This document shows positions 26,427 through 40,278 of a DNA stretch of 64,000 nt, one piece after another. Made by a program: the position numbers and the translations under genes. The notes under the pieces were generated by a model. It made no database searches, was not told the origin of the DNA, and saw nothing but the letters and a program-made list of their open reading frames with translations. This DNA is from Paracyclopina nana (taxonomy: Eukaryota; Arthropoda; Copepoda; Cyclopoida; Cyclopettidae). Each line of letters begins with the position of its first letter. Positions within the stretch are counted from its first letter, which is position 1. The DNA lies in NCBI GenBank assembly GCA_019096065.1, contig JAGUCH010000006.1, positions 1,942,001 through 2,006,000 of the forward strand, in the 5' to 3' direction.

Positions 26427-29400
26427 CTAACCCTATAGTTAGCAATTATGCAGCAGGCAGAAACCGGCCTCAACGCGTGTATGGTGGTGTATTGTGCTTG
26501 TTATTGCTATGCTCTGGCCGCTCTTAATCGCAAATTGCAAACCTACTTTTTTCTTCGGGAAACTTATGTATGCCTCGTTAACCACACGCATAGAGCATGA
26601 TTTTTTCCAATTAGCGAGAAAGGAAAAAGCATTTGTCATGAACATAATAGCAAGCTAATGGATGAAGTTTTCGAATAATTATTGCCAAAATAGACGAGCC
26701 TTTACACAATCAATCAAGCCAAATTGTTCATCACCTCGCATTGATGATGCCCTTTTTGCTCAAAAAGTGCTGCCGATGTTATTGACCACCAAAAGGGTTT
26801 TGTTTCGTCGAAGGGTTGTTAAGTTTCCTTGAAAGTGGAAGACAAACGGGCAAAACATTAAGATTAGGCACCACTTGGTCCATTTTTTATGGCAGCCTTT
26901 GAGTACATGTAGCTTGGTACCTTATGGCTCTGTAATGTATGTAAAACCGTAACAGGAGATGCTCAAGAAGTGGGCGAGCTGCTTGGAAAAATCACCAAAT
27001 GCAGCTGACAGGCTCTTAACAAAGATCTGGTGCAATAAGAAGAGTATATACACTGACTGATATAAATAATTGTGAATACGAACAATTAAATAAGGCTCCC
27101 TTTATAAAAATGTGATAGGAAAAAGTGAAATAACTTCAAAAAGCCCCGCCAGCAAGTTTGGACGATAGCAATGAGCTAGCAAGGAAAGAGCCTGTTTGGG
27201 TCGTGTACGTGGCGTATGTAGGCTTTTAAAAAATGGTTAGCAATTAACCTGCGCACGTGTTTCATGTTCCTAAAAACAGTGCATCCATTTTACTGGAGCT
27301 ATCATTAGGCAGGAAAGACGGCTATACTTGAAAATACTTATACGTACATATAGGCATATTATTGAAAAAAACTGTTACGGACCACCAACATTACGAATAT
27401 AGTGATCAACCCATTTATCATCGATTTTCTGAAGACCCTCCCTATCGCAGGATTTTAGCAACCTTTTTACTTTTCACCGCAGCTGTTTTTCAATGACAAA
27501 GTAAACAATAGGGCACAAGACAGCATCACCAAATTATGTATCAAACCGATTGAAGTCTACAAGAAGTTGTAGTAGTTGTAGAGAGAGTGAAACGGACCCA
27601 TTGTATTCGGCAAATCACTTTTAAAGGTGTCCGTGGCCCTGTGGAGTGTGTGAATGAGTCTAGGTAAGATTTCAGGCCAAGATGTGATCTGCGAACAGCA
27701 TCTCTTAAGAACCAAAAAGCACAGCAGGAGGCTCAAAAAAGTTTTCAGAAAACGGCTACCGAGACTGCCTCGTACGTAGTGTATGCAAAATCAAGTGAGC
27801 CAGGAATGCAGTTCCTGGGTGGGTGGCAAGAATATGTGAGGCTGAGTTGTCTTTTTCAAATACTGCAGTCTGACGTCATTCCCGAACAAATGCAAGAATT
27901 CCTGACCACCAGTTGCCCTGGCACATTTTTCGGGGAGTTAATTTTTATCTGAATCGACCTTCCATTCCAAAGTCTGAATGATGATTCAGCTTTAATTGCT
28001 GTATTTTACACTTTAAGGGCCGCGACCAGGGTGAGATAACCTCATTTTTTAGGAGGTCTGCCGTTGCGTTGGCCAGTTTTATAGGATAGGTTCGATGCAA
28101 TTTCTGCTGAAATCAAATGATCTCTCCAGACGGATTGATCAGTATCTGACCCAATAATTCTTTCACGCACCTCGTTTAATTGATCAGGTTTTTTTGCAGC
28201 ATCCTTCATTTGATTGGAATCAAGATTCTTCCTCCCCGAAGCCTTCATTATGTCAAGGTTTAACTGGTCATGTGACCTGGCTGCTCCAAATATAAGAATG
28301 GTGGAAATCAACAACTGTCAACCTTCTACAAATATTTTAGCTGGCGATTAACCATTATTTGCGTCAACCTTTTGACAGCTCGTTAGAGATGGTCACAATT
28401 GAAAGGGAAATCAAAAGTTAATCCTTTGTTTGGGAAAGAAATATTAGGGCCATTTTCGCTCCTCCGTCTGCCAAGATATGAGCAACGAAATAAATAATAA
28501 TAAGTTGCTGCATCATTTTGACCACCCAGAGTCAAATTGAACAGATAAACCCTGTCAAAAAGTAAGAGGATGGAAAACGACAGAGCTCCTGGCTGCTTTG
28601 AGAGCAATCTACAATATGAAAAATACAAGCACATTATTATGGATAGCAAGTAGCCAGAGAAGCGAGGAGACCTTGTTACTCTCAATCTGGCGGCTAAAGA
28701 AGTGTGTCTTCTTTTGGGGTTTGATAAGTCTCGTCCCAATTGCGACGTGGGAGCTCCAATTTACTAGGAGCCTCCAACTGAGTCGGATGATCCAGTATGA
28801 AATAAAAATTGTACATCATGCTGTTCCAAATGCTGACTTCTGGTCAACAGAAAAGTAAGCCTGGCCTAATCCTTTTTTGGACTCGGCCTCAGGGCAAAGA
28901 AATTACTCTGCAAAGTATCATTAGGTTGGAATGCAAGCTGAAAAAAAGCCTGAAATGCTCACTGAGCATCACTTTTCATACCTACTCATCTTGTGCACGC
29001 AGCTTATTATTACGCGATCACAGTGGGGGGATACGAGAAGAAATTGGTCAAAGGGCACCTATTAATTTTGCTCCAAAATGAAGAAAAGGCTTTTTTGCCA
29101 AGGCAACAGTGGGATGAGATGTCTTTTCGACTGAAAATCCACAGTTCATTATGACCAAAGGAATGTAATATTCTCGACTTGTTTGCCCTAGCTAATGTGC
29201 CAAAGCGGTGAATTACACGAATTGGACGCTATAAATCACGAATGGAAACCAAAACTGAAATAACTTCTTTTTTCTGGTTGCTGAACTAAGAAAACAACTC
29301 GGCTCCGGCTTGACAGGCAAGCAAGAGAAATTGCTGTATTTACCTTTCAATGTGAGAAACTCGAAGAAAAGGCTTTAGGCTTTGACAAATTTAATGAGCT

Positions 29401-32400
29401 TCGGTCAATTTGTTAAGGTTCAATAGGTAGCCACGAGGGGCCTGAAATTCCAAAGATTGTAATGGAATTTAGCCGCCATTTTGTATGAAAACAAGCCAGC
29501 AGGCAAGTAACCACGTGCGGAAAATCAGGAGAACAATGGAAGTCGAGTCCAATTAACGGCACAATTTGTTACACTTTGTTGATCTATTTCTCAGATAACT
29601 TTTGTGAAACAATCTGACCATTAATAATTTGGGCTAGAGAGAGTAACAGCAACCGAGTCTTCAGTTGTCTGCGAGGATTTGCTCGAGCTCTCTGTACAAG
29701 ATGTCGTTTGTTGATAGGGCTCGATTTCATGCTGCGAAAACAATTAGAGAAGGCGTTCAGTATATACTCCTATTCTATGATTATTATGCGTGAAATGCTA
29801 CAATATGTGACGAGGCATTCCTAAGTACCACTGTAAAAAGCCATATCAAGATATCTACATCAGGCACGAGCCTTACACAACATGAATGCCCCACCAGACG
29901 CACTCAAACTTTAAGCTATTCCAATAAAATATCATTTGGTTTAAATAAAGTGAATATTCGTACGGTCATATTGGTGGAAACCAGTTTTTCTCGACTGTCC
30001 ACATTTGGAGAGCAGTCTTAAATATTGTTTTATTAGCTGGTTGGCATGGCATTTTCATTTCACTTTACTGCTTTTAAGATGGGGTGCTAAAAAACGCAAG
30101 TAGCAGGCAAAGTTATGTGGAGGAAAAAGGGTGTGTTGTCCATTTAGCGCACTAGGGGGGCTCCCCAACAATCCCCATCACATATAGAAAAAATGCAGTA
30201 ATTGAAATCAGATTTTTTTGCATACCGTTGAAAAACCTCAGGAATTTCCAGAGCAAGACAAATGAATCAATTTTATCGATTTCGATCAAAAGTCAGTCTT
30301 GACCATCATCATTATCATTTGAGGTGAAAAAATCCATTTATCAAGATCAAACCGAGGACGACGACGAAGAGTGGGGAAAAGTTAAGACGGGTAGTAGTTG
30401 AAGTACTACTGCCATGCATATGATTACCAGGTCCAATTTTCATGAACACCTTTTATAGGCAACTGGGGGCGGTAAGTTATGAGTTAGCCGTCATATTTGA
30501 TGACAGAAACGGGATTGATTAGGATCTTCTTCGCCTTTTTCGAGCCAGAAACGGATAACTGCTCTATTTCTTCTACCTTAACAGCCTTCTTAAAAAAAGG
30601 AGCCGCGCGTCGTCAGTCAAACAATCCAAGTGAACAAAGATCAGTTTTTGCTGCTATATGAAGGCTTTACAAAAGCAATGTGGAAACAAATGGGCTCTTA
30701 CTTTTTGCCCCTGATCTTAATCCGCCGCCCCCGCACATAATTTACTAATATCAGCGGGACACCCTGTAATATCCAGAATAAAAAGAGCTAAGGTGAATAG
30801 ATACATTTACTGATAGCAATATTTGAGGCTCACAATGGAGGGCTCTCCTTTTTCTTAAAGAAAACATAAAATGAGCTTTTTTGTCACGACGCTTTTCAAA
30901 GATTGATCTCATAAAATTGATTGTTGTTCTGAGTTTGTCTGTCATCAATTTGGACTTGAAAGAGCTTTTCTAAAAGATGCGACAGAAGATTTCAACGCCT
31001 ATTTTTTGTCAATTTCCCACGTTTATGCCTCATTTACTAGACCATTTGAGGACAAAACATGACCTACAAAAAAAGCTTTGATTTTTTGAATGCAGAAGGC
31101 CAACCTAAGAAATATGTAGAGGCTGGTTGGTGATTTGAGCTGTTGAATTGAAGATAACAGCTGTGAGCTGACTTGATGGCAAATAATATTAATGATGTAG
31201 GCATTAATGGAAAAGTTGGAAGAAGATGCAATGTCATAATTCTCTGGGCACGTGCTGAGCCACATTTTATAATTTTTTTCACTGCCAATTTGTTGCTCTG
31301 CGTGAATTTCGATTTCTGTTTTGTCACCGGCCTCTAGGTGGTCCATCTTACTGCCTAATTTATGACCTTTAACTTGATCATTTGCCATTTCCATATTAGG
31401 GCTTCCTTGGAAGCCATAATTCATTAAAAGAGTAATATTTGCAACAAAAGAAGGTGTGACCATCTGGGCAGCATTTGCATAAGTATCTCACTGACCTGGA
31501 AAATTTTTTGGATCATTTTTCTGCCATTTGTGTGTGTCGGCATTCTTGCCTTTGTCTGTCTTGACAGGTAACGCGTGCCTACCTAGTCACTTTTTCGGTC
31601 TTATTAAAGTTTGCAGGTGGCAAAGGTCCATCACATGCAAAATATGAGCTTACATTCCTCCAAGTCACAATACAACATGGCAATTACCAACATTTCAAAA
31701 GTGCTAAATCCCGGCCAAATATTTGCATTCAAACTGCGAAATAATGAGAAAAGCTAACAGCTAACTCTGGCATCATAACAGCAATGCAAGCAAAAAGTTG
31801 GAAATTACTCGGCCCCTAAAGTGCGCACTTATGTCAAAACCCAGAAAAAGTATGCTTGTGTAGATAAAAAGGAGGCTCAATACGAGCACATATTTAAAAA
31901 ACTTTATTGGCTCGGATGGGTGAAAATCAGATAAGCTACCTTATTTAAAACTCTCATGAAAAAGAGGAGCAGGTCCTTATCATTTGTCATGAGCATTTTG
32001 AAAAGCCATTATAACCGACCCCAAAATTGTAATGATGATGATGACTGCGATGACAGTGGCTCATTCCATTGATGAATGATCCGGGTGTCAAAACGCTCAC
32101 TATGGGGCACATCCACATGGCTTCTCTATGCTGCTGAAACCGTCCCGTAACATGAGATCGTGTGCCAAAGAGTCATAAGTCAAAGACATTATTACCGTAA
32201 GTAGTCAACCAATTTTACCTCCATTTACTATATACAGCCCAAAAGCTACAGATTACTGCTGGTTCTCCTTGCCAGATGCAGATGTTCCAAAAAGATAAAT
32301 CGTTCGGAGACAGACGAGATGCGACTGCCTTCTTTTTAAAGGAAAAAAGGCAAGCCTTTGAAGAAAGAGAAAAAAAGTTGACCAAACATTTATCATGACC

Positions 32401-35400
32401 AGATCATGGCATCATCTATTGTAGGCTTCTGATTAATCAAGAGTTCTTTGAACTTTATTGAACTTTACGCGAGGTGTGAGCTGCGAGTTTGTCCACGGCA
32501 GCAGTAGTGACCAAACTAAAAGCAGTGCAGGGTGGTCATAAAATGTTGTTTTGTCTGCACTTTTGGAGGCTCGTGTCAAAAGTTGACGGATGTGCTATTT
32601 GTCCACACCTGGATGGCGAGTAAACATCGAAATTGACCATTTAAGAAAATTTCAATGTAACTTGTCACGATTGGGATCATCGTTTTTGTTTTTAAAGCCA
32701 TTATCTTGTTCTTGAGTCTGGGTTGATAGAGCTATCAGCAGCTTTCAATACGTATCGAATAGTAATGGCTCAAGTACTCTAGGGAGGTCCACAATCACAT
32801 TAAGATAAGGCAAATTTAAAGCAATGTTTCTACTTTTGCTAGCTTGGGAAGTATTTCATCAAAGAGTCCCCCTTCCTCGTTTGGGAGCTTCAAAATGTGT
32901 GAGAACAAGAATATTCATTGACCATTCTCATAATTTGTAAGTAGGGAGAGGAGAGCTCATAATGGCTAATAACAGGGTAAGCTAAATGTTTTTCACACAC
33001 AGGAAAACTGGAACTAAAGGTGCCTGAAAACTTTTCTCAAACCATGAAATTAACGAATAGCTGCAGCAGTACGATTTCTAGGCTCAAGCGCCACAAAAAG
33101 GTCAAAAGAATTTTGCGGCAGTTTTTTCGTCAGAGCAAACAAGTTTTATCAGTAAAACAATGAAAGTGTGACAAGAGCAATAAAACGAATGGCCGGCCAC
33201 TTTCAGCACAAGAAAAAAGCCGAAGAAAGACAAAAAGTCGTGACTCAAGACACCTGGTGGGTGGTCAAAAATCACACCAAAATGGTTTTGAGCGAAAGAA
33301 AAGCGATGAAAATGACGCCTACCTTGTCATCCGATGTCGAGGAGGTGCACGTCAAATTTCCTACGTCCATTTCGCAGCTTTTCTCCGTTTCGCAACTTTG
33401 AACTTTTAATTTAATTCAGCCAATCACGTGCCACTGTTGCTTGACTTGCTTCTTGAATTTTGTTTACGTTAAAAAACTCGTCAATTGCAAGGGGATTAAA
33501 CAGCGCTGCCAGATCGATCGTTAGCTTTTTTGAAAAAACGCCAAAATTTCCGAGTGCTATTGCTTAATTTGCCAAAATTCTTCTGGATCCATTATTCTGA
33601 CTTCTCAGTTATGTGATTAGTTTTTCAGCTGGCGACGTTAGTAGAAAAATAAGAAAATATGCTTGTCGTCGTTGATTCGGTGAGAAATGAGACTTGCCGG
33701 TAATCCGAAAAAATGAGACTTGATTGTGATTGGTGATTAATGAGCCTCTGTCATGAGACACGGAAAGCCAAAACAAGCAACACAAGGAAATGTGATTAAG
33801 GAGGAAACCCCATTACCAGTTGTAAATATAATGATTTACTTTTGGAATTAATGATCAGTGGGCGGACGTTTTCCCGCCCTTTTTACCTCTTTAAAAGGCA
33901 ACCACTACTACCCCACCGAGGAGGCAGCAAGCGAAGAAAAAACCAAGATTGGACTTGTCTGATCAAGCTCACATTTTCAGTACTCTGATAAATGATAATG
34001 AATGACGCTGGCGCTCTTAATTACTTTCCACATGCCAATCTAGACCTCATTCATTCAATGATGCAATGATGATGATGTCAATAACAACAACTCTTACTCA
34101 GACTGCTGATCTCTGATAATGAGAGTGGAATCAAAACATCTCGACCAAGCTACTCACGAAGAGCTGTAGCAATTATTTCTCTTCAATTAACAGATTTGAT
34201 GGATGTGACAATACAATGGTTGCAATCAGTCTGTTAACCCTTCTATGCTTGAGAACCAGCGTTGGCAGTCCAGCTTTAATTTGAACGCTACTAATTAGCC
34301 CCGCACTCACATCCAGAGTCCGTGTCTGGGGTTTTCAGATTTACTTTGCACCATGAGTGTAGAAGTTAAAACGATGCTGCAAAGGGGCAAAAAATTGGAT
34401 CTTTAAAGCCTCCGAAGGAAAAGATTTGGTCAATGCGGCAAAAAGTGGATCGAGTCTTCTTCAATGACAAATGAATGATATGAGTTGTGAGCGGACTCTA
34501 CAAAAGAGTTCATTGTTGAAGAAAGAGATCAATTCCTTACCAGGAATATGATTGAAGATGTGAGACGTGCCCTGAAAGTTAAACCTTTAATCCCGGTCAT
34601 CAATCACCTTCAAAACCAAGCATTAGTTGGGTTCATCTTTGCTTCTGCCATGGCTTATGAAGCGTCACCTCTTTCCCAATTTGGCTCTTTAACGATGTAG
34701 CTTTGGTAAGTATGTTGTTGTTTGTTTTATGTTGGATTGACAAAAAGCAAGAACTAGTTTTTTCTTCCAGAGGTCCATTTTTGGCACGGAAAATGATGCC
34801 AGTTTTTCCCACGGTGATTTAAATTGATGTCATGCAATGTCTTGATGATAAATTTGTCAGACAAGAACAATCAATCAAAGTAATAATTTCGGGAGAGAAA
34901 GAAAACCTTTTTTAAATTCCTCATTAATACTAGGAAGAAGAATTTGGCTACACCCCCTTGCTCACCAAGCCAACAACAACCAAAATGAGCATGCAGAAAG
35001 AATGTGAAGATGTTCAAACAGGTGTGTAATAATAATTGGACCCTGAAGAAACAAGAAAAAAATTACCAACTCCTCCTCATTGTGTTCATCATGGTGAATA
35101 GTGCTGACAGTTCCGAAATTGGAATGACATTCCAGCGGCGAAAAAACCTAATCTGCATAACTCAAACTTACTACTTCGCATTTGAAGAGCCAAATCCACA
35201 AAACCAAGATGAGGCTTATGATAAAAATCCTCTGCCATTTGTCAGATACCACAGCTTTTAGGTAAGAATGCTCTTGATTTTAGAATGTTATAACGAGGGC
35301 GATTTTAACACCCAATGCATGGCTATGGATTGGTGTTGAGCTGAAAGTAAGCCTAATTGAGGCTCCGCTTCTTCGAGTACTGTGGCCGCTTCAACCGTTC

Positions 35401-36749
35401 GTGATTACTCTTCTAACTCATTCAGAGATTTGAACGCTCGGCTGAGGCGAAAACATTTTATCTTTGGAACATCTTTGGTTGAGATTTTCGCGACTTGGCA
35501 CGTGTAGCAGTTTAATACTCAGTCCACCCTGCAACGCCTAAATCCTATTAAAGTTGGTGGATTTATTTCGACTTTCCTGACCTCAGATTTTCAGCTCGAG
35601 ATCACCACATGACTCAAAGCTTTGAAGTGGTATATAATTGACTTTTTAGTTATGATGCCTGTTGGTCACGGTGCTCGGTTCGAAAGTGTCACGCCAGTAT
35701 TCAAAGAATATGGAATGAATGCATATAAGAAAAAGCTGTGAATTCCGGATGCCGCACGATGTAATTAAAATTTTCATGCTAGACTTTTCTTTTTTCGACT
35801 CTGTTTCGCGTCAAGTTTTTCATTGAGAAGGGGGAACGTTAGCCTACTTGTGGACAGTGAATTGCACCGCATGATGATTTTGCTATCCATTTGACATGCA
35901 AATCCGTAATTGTCCCATAAAACTTTAAAAAATGAATGAATTCATGAATTTTCGTAGCAAATCACGCATTAATTTTAACCGAGCCGTGACAAACAAAAAC
36001 TGGCCGAGTAAACTTTTTTGTGTATGACCAATTAGTAATAAAATAGCTCGGTGTGACAACGACGTTAGATATAAAAAAGTCGTTTCAATTAGAAGTCAAT
36101 CAATGTTTTTTACCTTGACTTCTTAAAAGCTGGAATATTTAAAAGAATGTCAAGGCCACAAACTTGCCAATCACTATTGCAATCCGACCAAAAATTAACC
36201 TCGAGTCATCGAGTCCGGCAATTGCTTTAGCCCGTTGGTATGCCTGTAGACAACTCTGATCGTGTATTCCATGCCAGAAGCCATTTTCTGTCTTGTTTAC
36301 TTGCAAGCATTGCTACTGCAATTTGAGAATGATGCTGCATTTCCCTGCTCACAGAGATGACTCCAGGATCACGTGCGCTAGAAAATCAATTAACCGAAAA
36401 CTCTTACGCAGCGTGATGAGTTAAGTAACCACTGTATTGTGATTGAACAAAATAGTTATAGTGCTTTACCTTTAAATACATTTAAGTTATCCAATTGAAA
36501 AAAATTATACTTTGTTTATGTTTAAGTGGATTTTCATCTTGTTACGTGTTAAAAAGACAGTTATGACCGTGTCCTCAGATTAAAGGGCTATAAGGTCAGT
36601 TTCAGTGTCAGCAGTATGAAAGTTCAGGCGATGAACTATCAAGAAATTGCCTTTAAAATAAATGGAATCATGTCAAAGGTCAGTCAGTTGTAAAACATTC
36701 CTCATTCAGTGAACATCACTAAAGCATCACTAACTTACTTTTTTCCAAC
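26427..36749. other. gene-poor interval, 10 kb
   Basis: This is the longest interval with no confident gene. Short frames at 28042-28314 (minus), 31023-31463 (minus) and 35004-35261 (plus) were considered and not accepted. The 5' exon of the coiled-coil gene probably lies near its start. Nothing else was recognised. Confidence 0.4.
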
Positions 36750-37293
36750 ATGAAGTCCTGGTTGCCAATTTTGTCCGTCCTTATCGTCTTCTTGGCCCTG
36801 CATATCAAAACATCTGACGCTGATGGATATGGGCATAGCCATGGTCACAGTGCCAAAGGAACTGCCTGCATTGTCAAAGGATCCTACTGTAATTGCCACT
36901 ACTGCAAATGTGAAAAAGGCCACGTGCATTGCGGGGGATACGGAAAAGGAGGATATGGTAAGTAGAAAGTGCGAGGCTTGAATTAGCTCTTGCAGCTAAG
37001 GAACAGTTTTCATGGTACCTCCCACTATTAAAAACTCATTGACCCCTTGAGCCAATCTGCCGTTATCTGTTTGAACTTTTTTTTTGCAACGCATGCTTTT
37101 TCGCAATTTCTTTTCATTTGTCTTTGGTAACTCGAGTTGACATTGATCATGACTTGGCAGTCTCCTTGACATTGATGATGATATTGCAGGCAAAAAGTAC
37201 TGTTATGGCAGCACCCAGGGCGAATACTGCCACTGTGATTATTGCAAGTGCAAACATGGCTATGGATCCACCGGCTATGGGCATTGTCACTGA
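36750..37293 (+). CDS. small secreted Cys/His/Gly-rich peptide
   Basis: A predicted 103-residue secreted peptide from two exons, 36750-36957 and 37190-37293. The first ends at TATG|GTAAGT and the second starts after ATTGCAG. Residues 1 to about 24 are a signal peptide (MKSWLPILSVLIVFLALHIKTSDA). The mature part contains two similar modules. Exon 1 gives CIVKGSYCNCHYCKCEKGH and exon 2 gives CYGSTQGEYCHCDYCKCKHGYG, sharing a YC-x-C-x-YCKC-[EK] core, joined by glycine-tyrosine-lysine repeats. His-rich ends (GYGHSHGHS and YGHCH) suggest metal binding. The composition resembles glycine-rich antimicrobial or cuticular peptides, but no family can be named. An AATAAA at 37405-37410 fits as its polyadenylation signal. 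Confidence 0.75.
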
Positions 37294-38734
37294 GATGAGG
37301 CCGCAGGACTAAAGCCATCTCGCTGGTCAAGATGGCTTCGGATGCTGAAGAAAATGATGAAATTTAGCTTGTTTGTGCCATTATAGCTGTGCTATATTAA
37401 TCCTAATAAACTCTCACATCGGTCTTCCACCACTGCTTGCAATGGTTCGAGTCACGCACGAAATTTACAAAATAGGCTCTTTTTATGGTCAAATTTGGCC
37501 TAATATTTCTTGGCTTTATGGCTTGGTAGACAGACATTTCCATCTAGGGAAGCATCATCATCACAGTCATTGAAAAGATCAGGCAAAATGATAATGTCAC
37601 ACTGCTACTGGACTGGCTAACACCTCAATTTATTCCAGACTCATGTGAATTCTACCTTCTGCCTCCAAATGGATTGAAATTACCTCACTTCCATTAGGGT
37701 AAAAAATGCTTGATGTCGCGTTGCTAATTAAGAGAGGTAAGCTTATTCCTTCTTTGTTGCTTGCGTGCTTTGACATTCAATGCAGTAGAATTTCAAGTCA
37801 TTTTGAGTGGTAGAGCTTGAAGCAGTTTTTCGGGTGCCCCACACGAAGTCTTGACTTTTTGATGGAGGCTGAACATGGCATCATTGTGAGCTCAGTTAGT
37901 TAGTCTATTACTACTGGTAGCTGCTCTCTAATACCATAATTTTGCAATGTGGCCAGCAATGTAGTGCGGGTCATTAATTGCGCCCACGCATGTCATAATT
38001 CATGGGTCTAAAAACCGAGAACGCCCCAAGAAATGATGATTCATTTTCACTGATCACAAACTTCTTCTCTATTTGAATTGGATCCGCATCATCATCGTGC
38101 TTAAATATGCTTTGCAAATTACTCTCGGTATTTACACAAAAATGGACACACCCTGAGAACAGTTGAGGTTGCTTTCTTTGGACGAAAATATAATGATTGT
38201 TATTGAATTGTGAAAGGTCACGATTCGAGTTTCAACACCTGAAGAATTGAGGGTAATCGAATTGTCACTTTTGGGGCCATAGCAGGTAGACATTGTCAGA
38301 CGCTGCAAAACCACACAGGTGTCATTGTCCAAAGTTTGACAGATTGAAATTGTACGTGAGCAATCTTCCGGCAGGCTGAGAAAGTGAAATTCATATATTA
38401 TCTGCTATCTTTTTTAAAACAAAACTTCAACATTATGGTTAGTAGCATAACATGGCAGTGTGAATAGTGTGTGTGTGTGTGTCAACAAATAACAGGAAAT
38501 GTGACAAAATTCTGCTGCAGCTTCTGGTGGTGACACGTCAAAATGCGGTGTAAGAACAGAGGATCTACGGTATTACACTCACTTTTCCTAGGCAACCTGC
38601 AAGCAGCAGAGGAAACCGTGCTAGTCATAAATTAGCACCTCCATTCATCCTCACACTTCCTTCTTCAGTCCACTGTGAATTTAAAGGGCCCCTTTTTAAT
38701 ATGGCACACAGTAAGTGGTAGCTAGAGTTCAAAG
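37294..38734. other. intergenic, about 1.4 kb
   Basis: No gene was recognised between the secreted peptide gene and the 3' end of the minus-strand KLF. A GT dinucleotide run lies around 38466-38481. Confidence 0.4.
37405..37410 (+). promoter_or_regulatory. polyadenylation signal AATAAA
   Basis: A canonical hexamer 112 bases after the stop of the secreted Cys/His/Gly-rich peptide gene, on the same strand. Confidence 0.55.
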
Positions 38735-40278
38735 TCACATGGTCATGTGCCTCTTCATGTGCAGGGACAAATGGTCAGATCTTGAAAAGGCCCTTTCGCA
38801 CAAGCGGCATTGGAATGGCCGGTCTCCAGTGTGTTTTCTCGTATGGCGGGTTAGTTCGTCTGAGCGAGCAAACTTCCATCCACAGCCTTTCCATGTGCAG
38901 ACATATGGCTTTTCACCCGTATGAGTCCTTTGGTGGGCCTTCAAATGGCTCGACTTGGTGTAGGTTTTTGTGCAGCCATCTTGAGGACAATGATGGATAA
39001 TTTGCTTACGCTTGGACCAAGTTCGGCGTTTTCGCGGCTTGGCAATTTTACCTGTTTTGGTTGTCTTTTGCGTCGCTGTCGTTGATTTGCTCAGACTGGT
39101 TAGGATCGGCGGGCTGGGCATGAGAGCAGCTGCAGCGGATGACATCTGATGATACTGGGGATGAGCATGATGTTGATGATACATTCCAACAAATGGGGAT
39201 GAAGGTGGAGTAAGTACCTTTTGTGGAGATCCTTGGTGAGCCTGGTGGGCTCCTGGATATTGATAGTAGGTTTGGTGGTGGTGGTGCAGCATTTGCTGGC
39301 TCTGATGATGTTGCCTTTGTTGGCTGTAGTATGCGGCTGCAGCAATCGATTCTGGACTATGTGGTGGAGTATAATTGACACCTTGGTGATGATATGGTGC
39401 ATGGCACTGATTCTGATAATGATGCTGGTAGTACTGGTGTCCAGCTGCAGCAGCAGCGACGGCAGCACTTGTTGTCGGAACTGAAGTAATGGACGCGTTC
39501 TGCTGTGTTGGCAGCAAATTCACATTCACGTTGACATTCAAGTTCAATTGGTCACTGGTAGCTGTCCCTGAGTAGCTGTATTGTCCGGATGAGCTATTGT
39601 AGTAACTGCTCGGATATTTGCCACTATTGTAGTAGGAGGGATAATGGTCATAGTTAACTTCATGATTTGATTGTTGCTGCTGATAGCTTTGAGGATCAGC
39701 TTCCACACTTTTGGCTCCGGCCTCCCCCACTGGCTTGTAGTAAGAGTCCAAGTTTTGGAGGCTGTAGTCAGCGGGATTGTTGGAGGAGTAATTTGAGGTC
39801 ACTGCATTGCTGAACTCATCCTTGACACTGGAAGCTGATGATGACAGTTGGTGTTGTTGCATTGTTTCTGCGCTTGATGAGCCAGATACAGTTGATGAGT
39901 TGATCGGATCACTGATGGTGCTTGGGCTTGCCAAAGTGGGTAAATGCCACATCTGAAATGAGGGAATTTTTTTCTCATGCTGATTTGACCCCAAACAGAT
40001 CCTCCTGATCCACTGTGCGAAAATGTGGAGTTTCTCCTAGCGCTAGGTCATGGGACTTGACAAGATCTAAACCAGACAATACTTCACCTAATGGTTGCTC
40101 GCGACCGACCCCAATTTCTAATGACATAAAATGTGACCTCAATCATTGAAAGAATTTTATCATTTTTTTAAGCACTGCATTTGGCATAGAAACTGAATCG
40201 GCTGATTGATTCAGCGCTTATTAATATATGAATCACTCTTACCTTATGCACGCTCGGACTGGTTAACAGTTGTGCCAT
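38735..40278 (-). CDS. Krüppel-like factor 3 of 3
   Basis: A predicted 417-residue KLF on the minus strand. Exon 1 (40243-40278) encodes [12 protein letters not shown] and ends at AAG|GTAAGA; exon 2 (38735-39952) starts at TTTCAG|ATGTGG and continues as [11 protein letters not shown]. This repeats the split of KLF gene 1 (MAQLHE then MWYDIE), which supports both models. Shared blocks with KLF gene 1 are [31 protein letters not shown] and [18 protein letters not shown] before the fingers. The three C2H2 fingers are [29 protein letters not shown] and [21 protein letters not shown]. The middle is rich in Ser, Tyr, His, Gln and Ala. Genes 1 and 3 therefore derive from one duplication, later separated by about 30 kb and inverted relative to each other. 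Confidence 0.92.

Noticed and set aside
28042-28314. Minus-strand frame starting with a hydrophobic stretch like a signal peptide
   Set aside because: It lacks an ATG; it would need an upstream exon, and none was found. A secreted peptide gene remains possible.
31023-31463. A 146-codon minus-strand frame whose ATG follows a CAG acceptor
   Set aside because: No recognisable domain or second exon; could be an exon but support is too thin.
35004-35261. Plus-strand frame with a hydrophobic segment near its start
   Set aside because: The start is not an ATG, a GT donor-like site interrupts the first codons, and no family is recognisable.
18110-38160. Scattered CACACCC-type KLF sites in intergenic DNA
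   Set aside because: The number seen by eye is about that expected by chance; only the exact 17-base repeat was kept.
38466-38481. GT dinucleotide run
   Set aside because: An ordinary short microsatellite.
31781-39810. Four bare GCATTGC/GCAATGC heptamers (31781, 36307, 36926, 39804)
   Set aside because: The number is what chance predicts and their flanks do not pair beyond one base; they serve as the background for the dense family after 51.7 kb.
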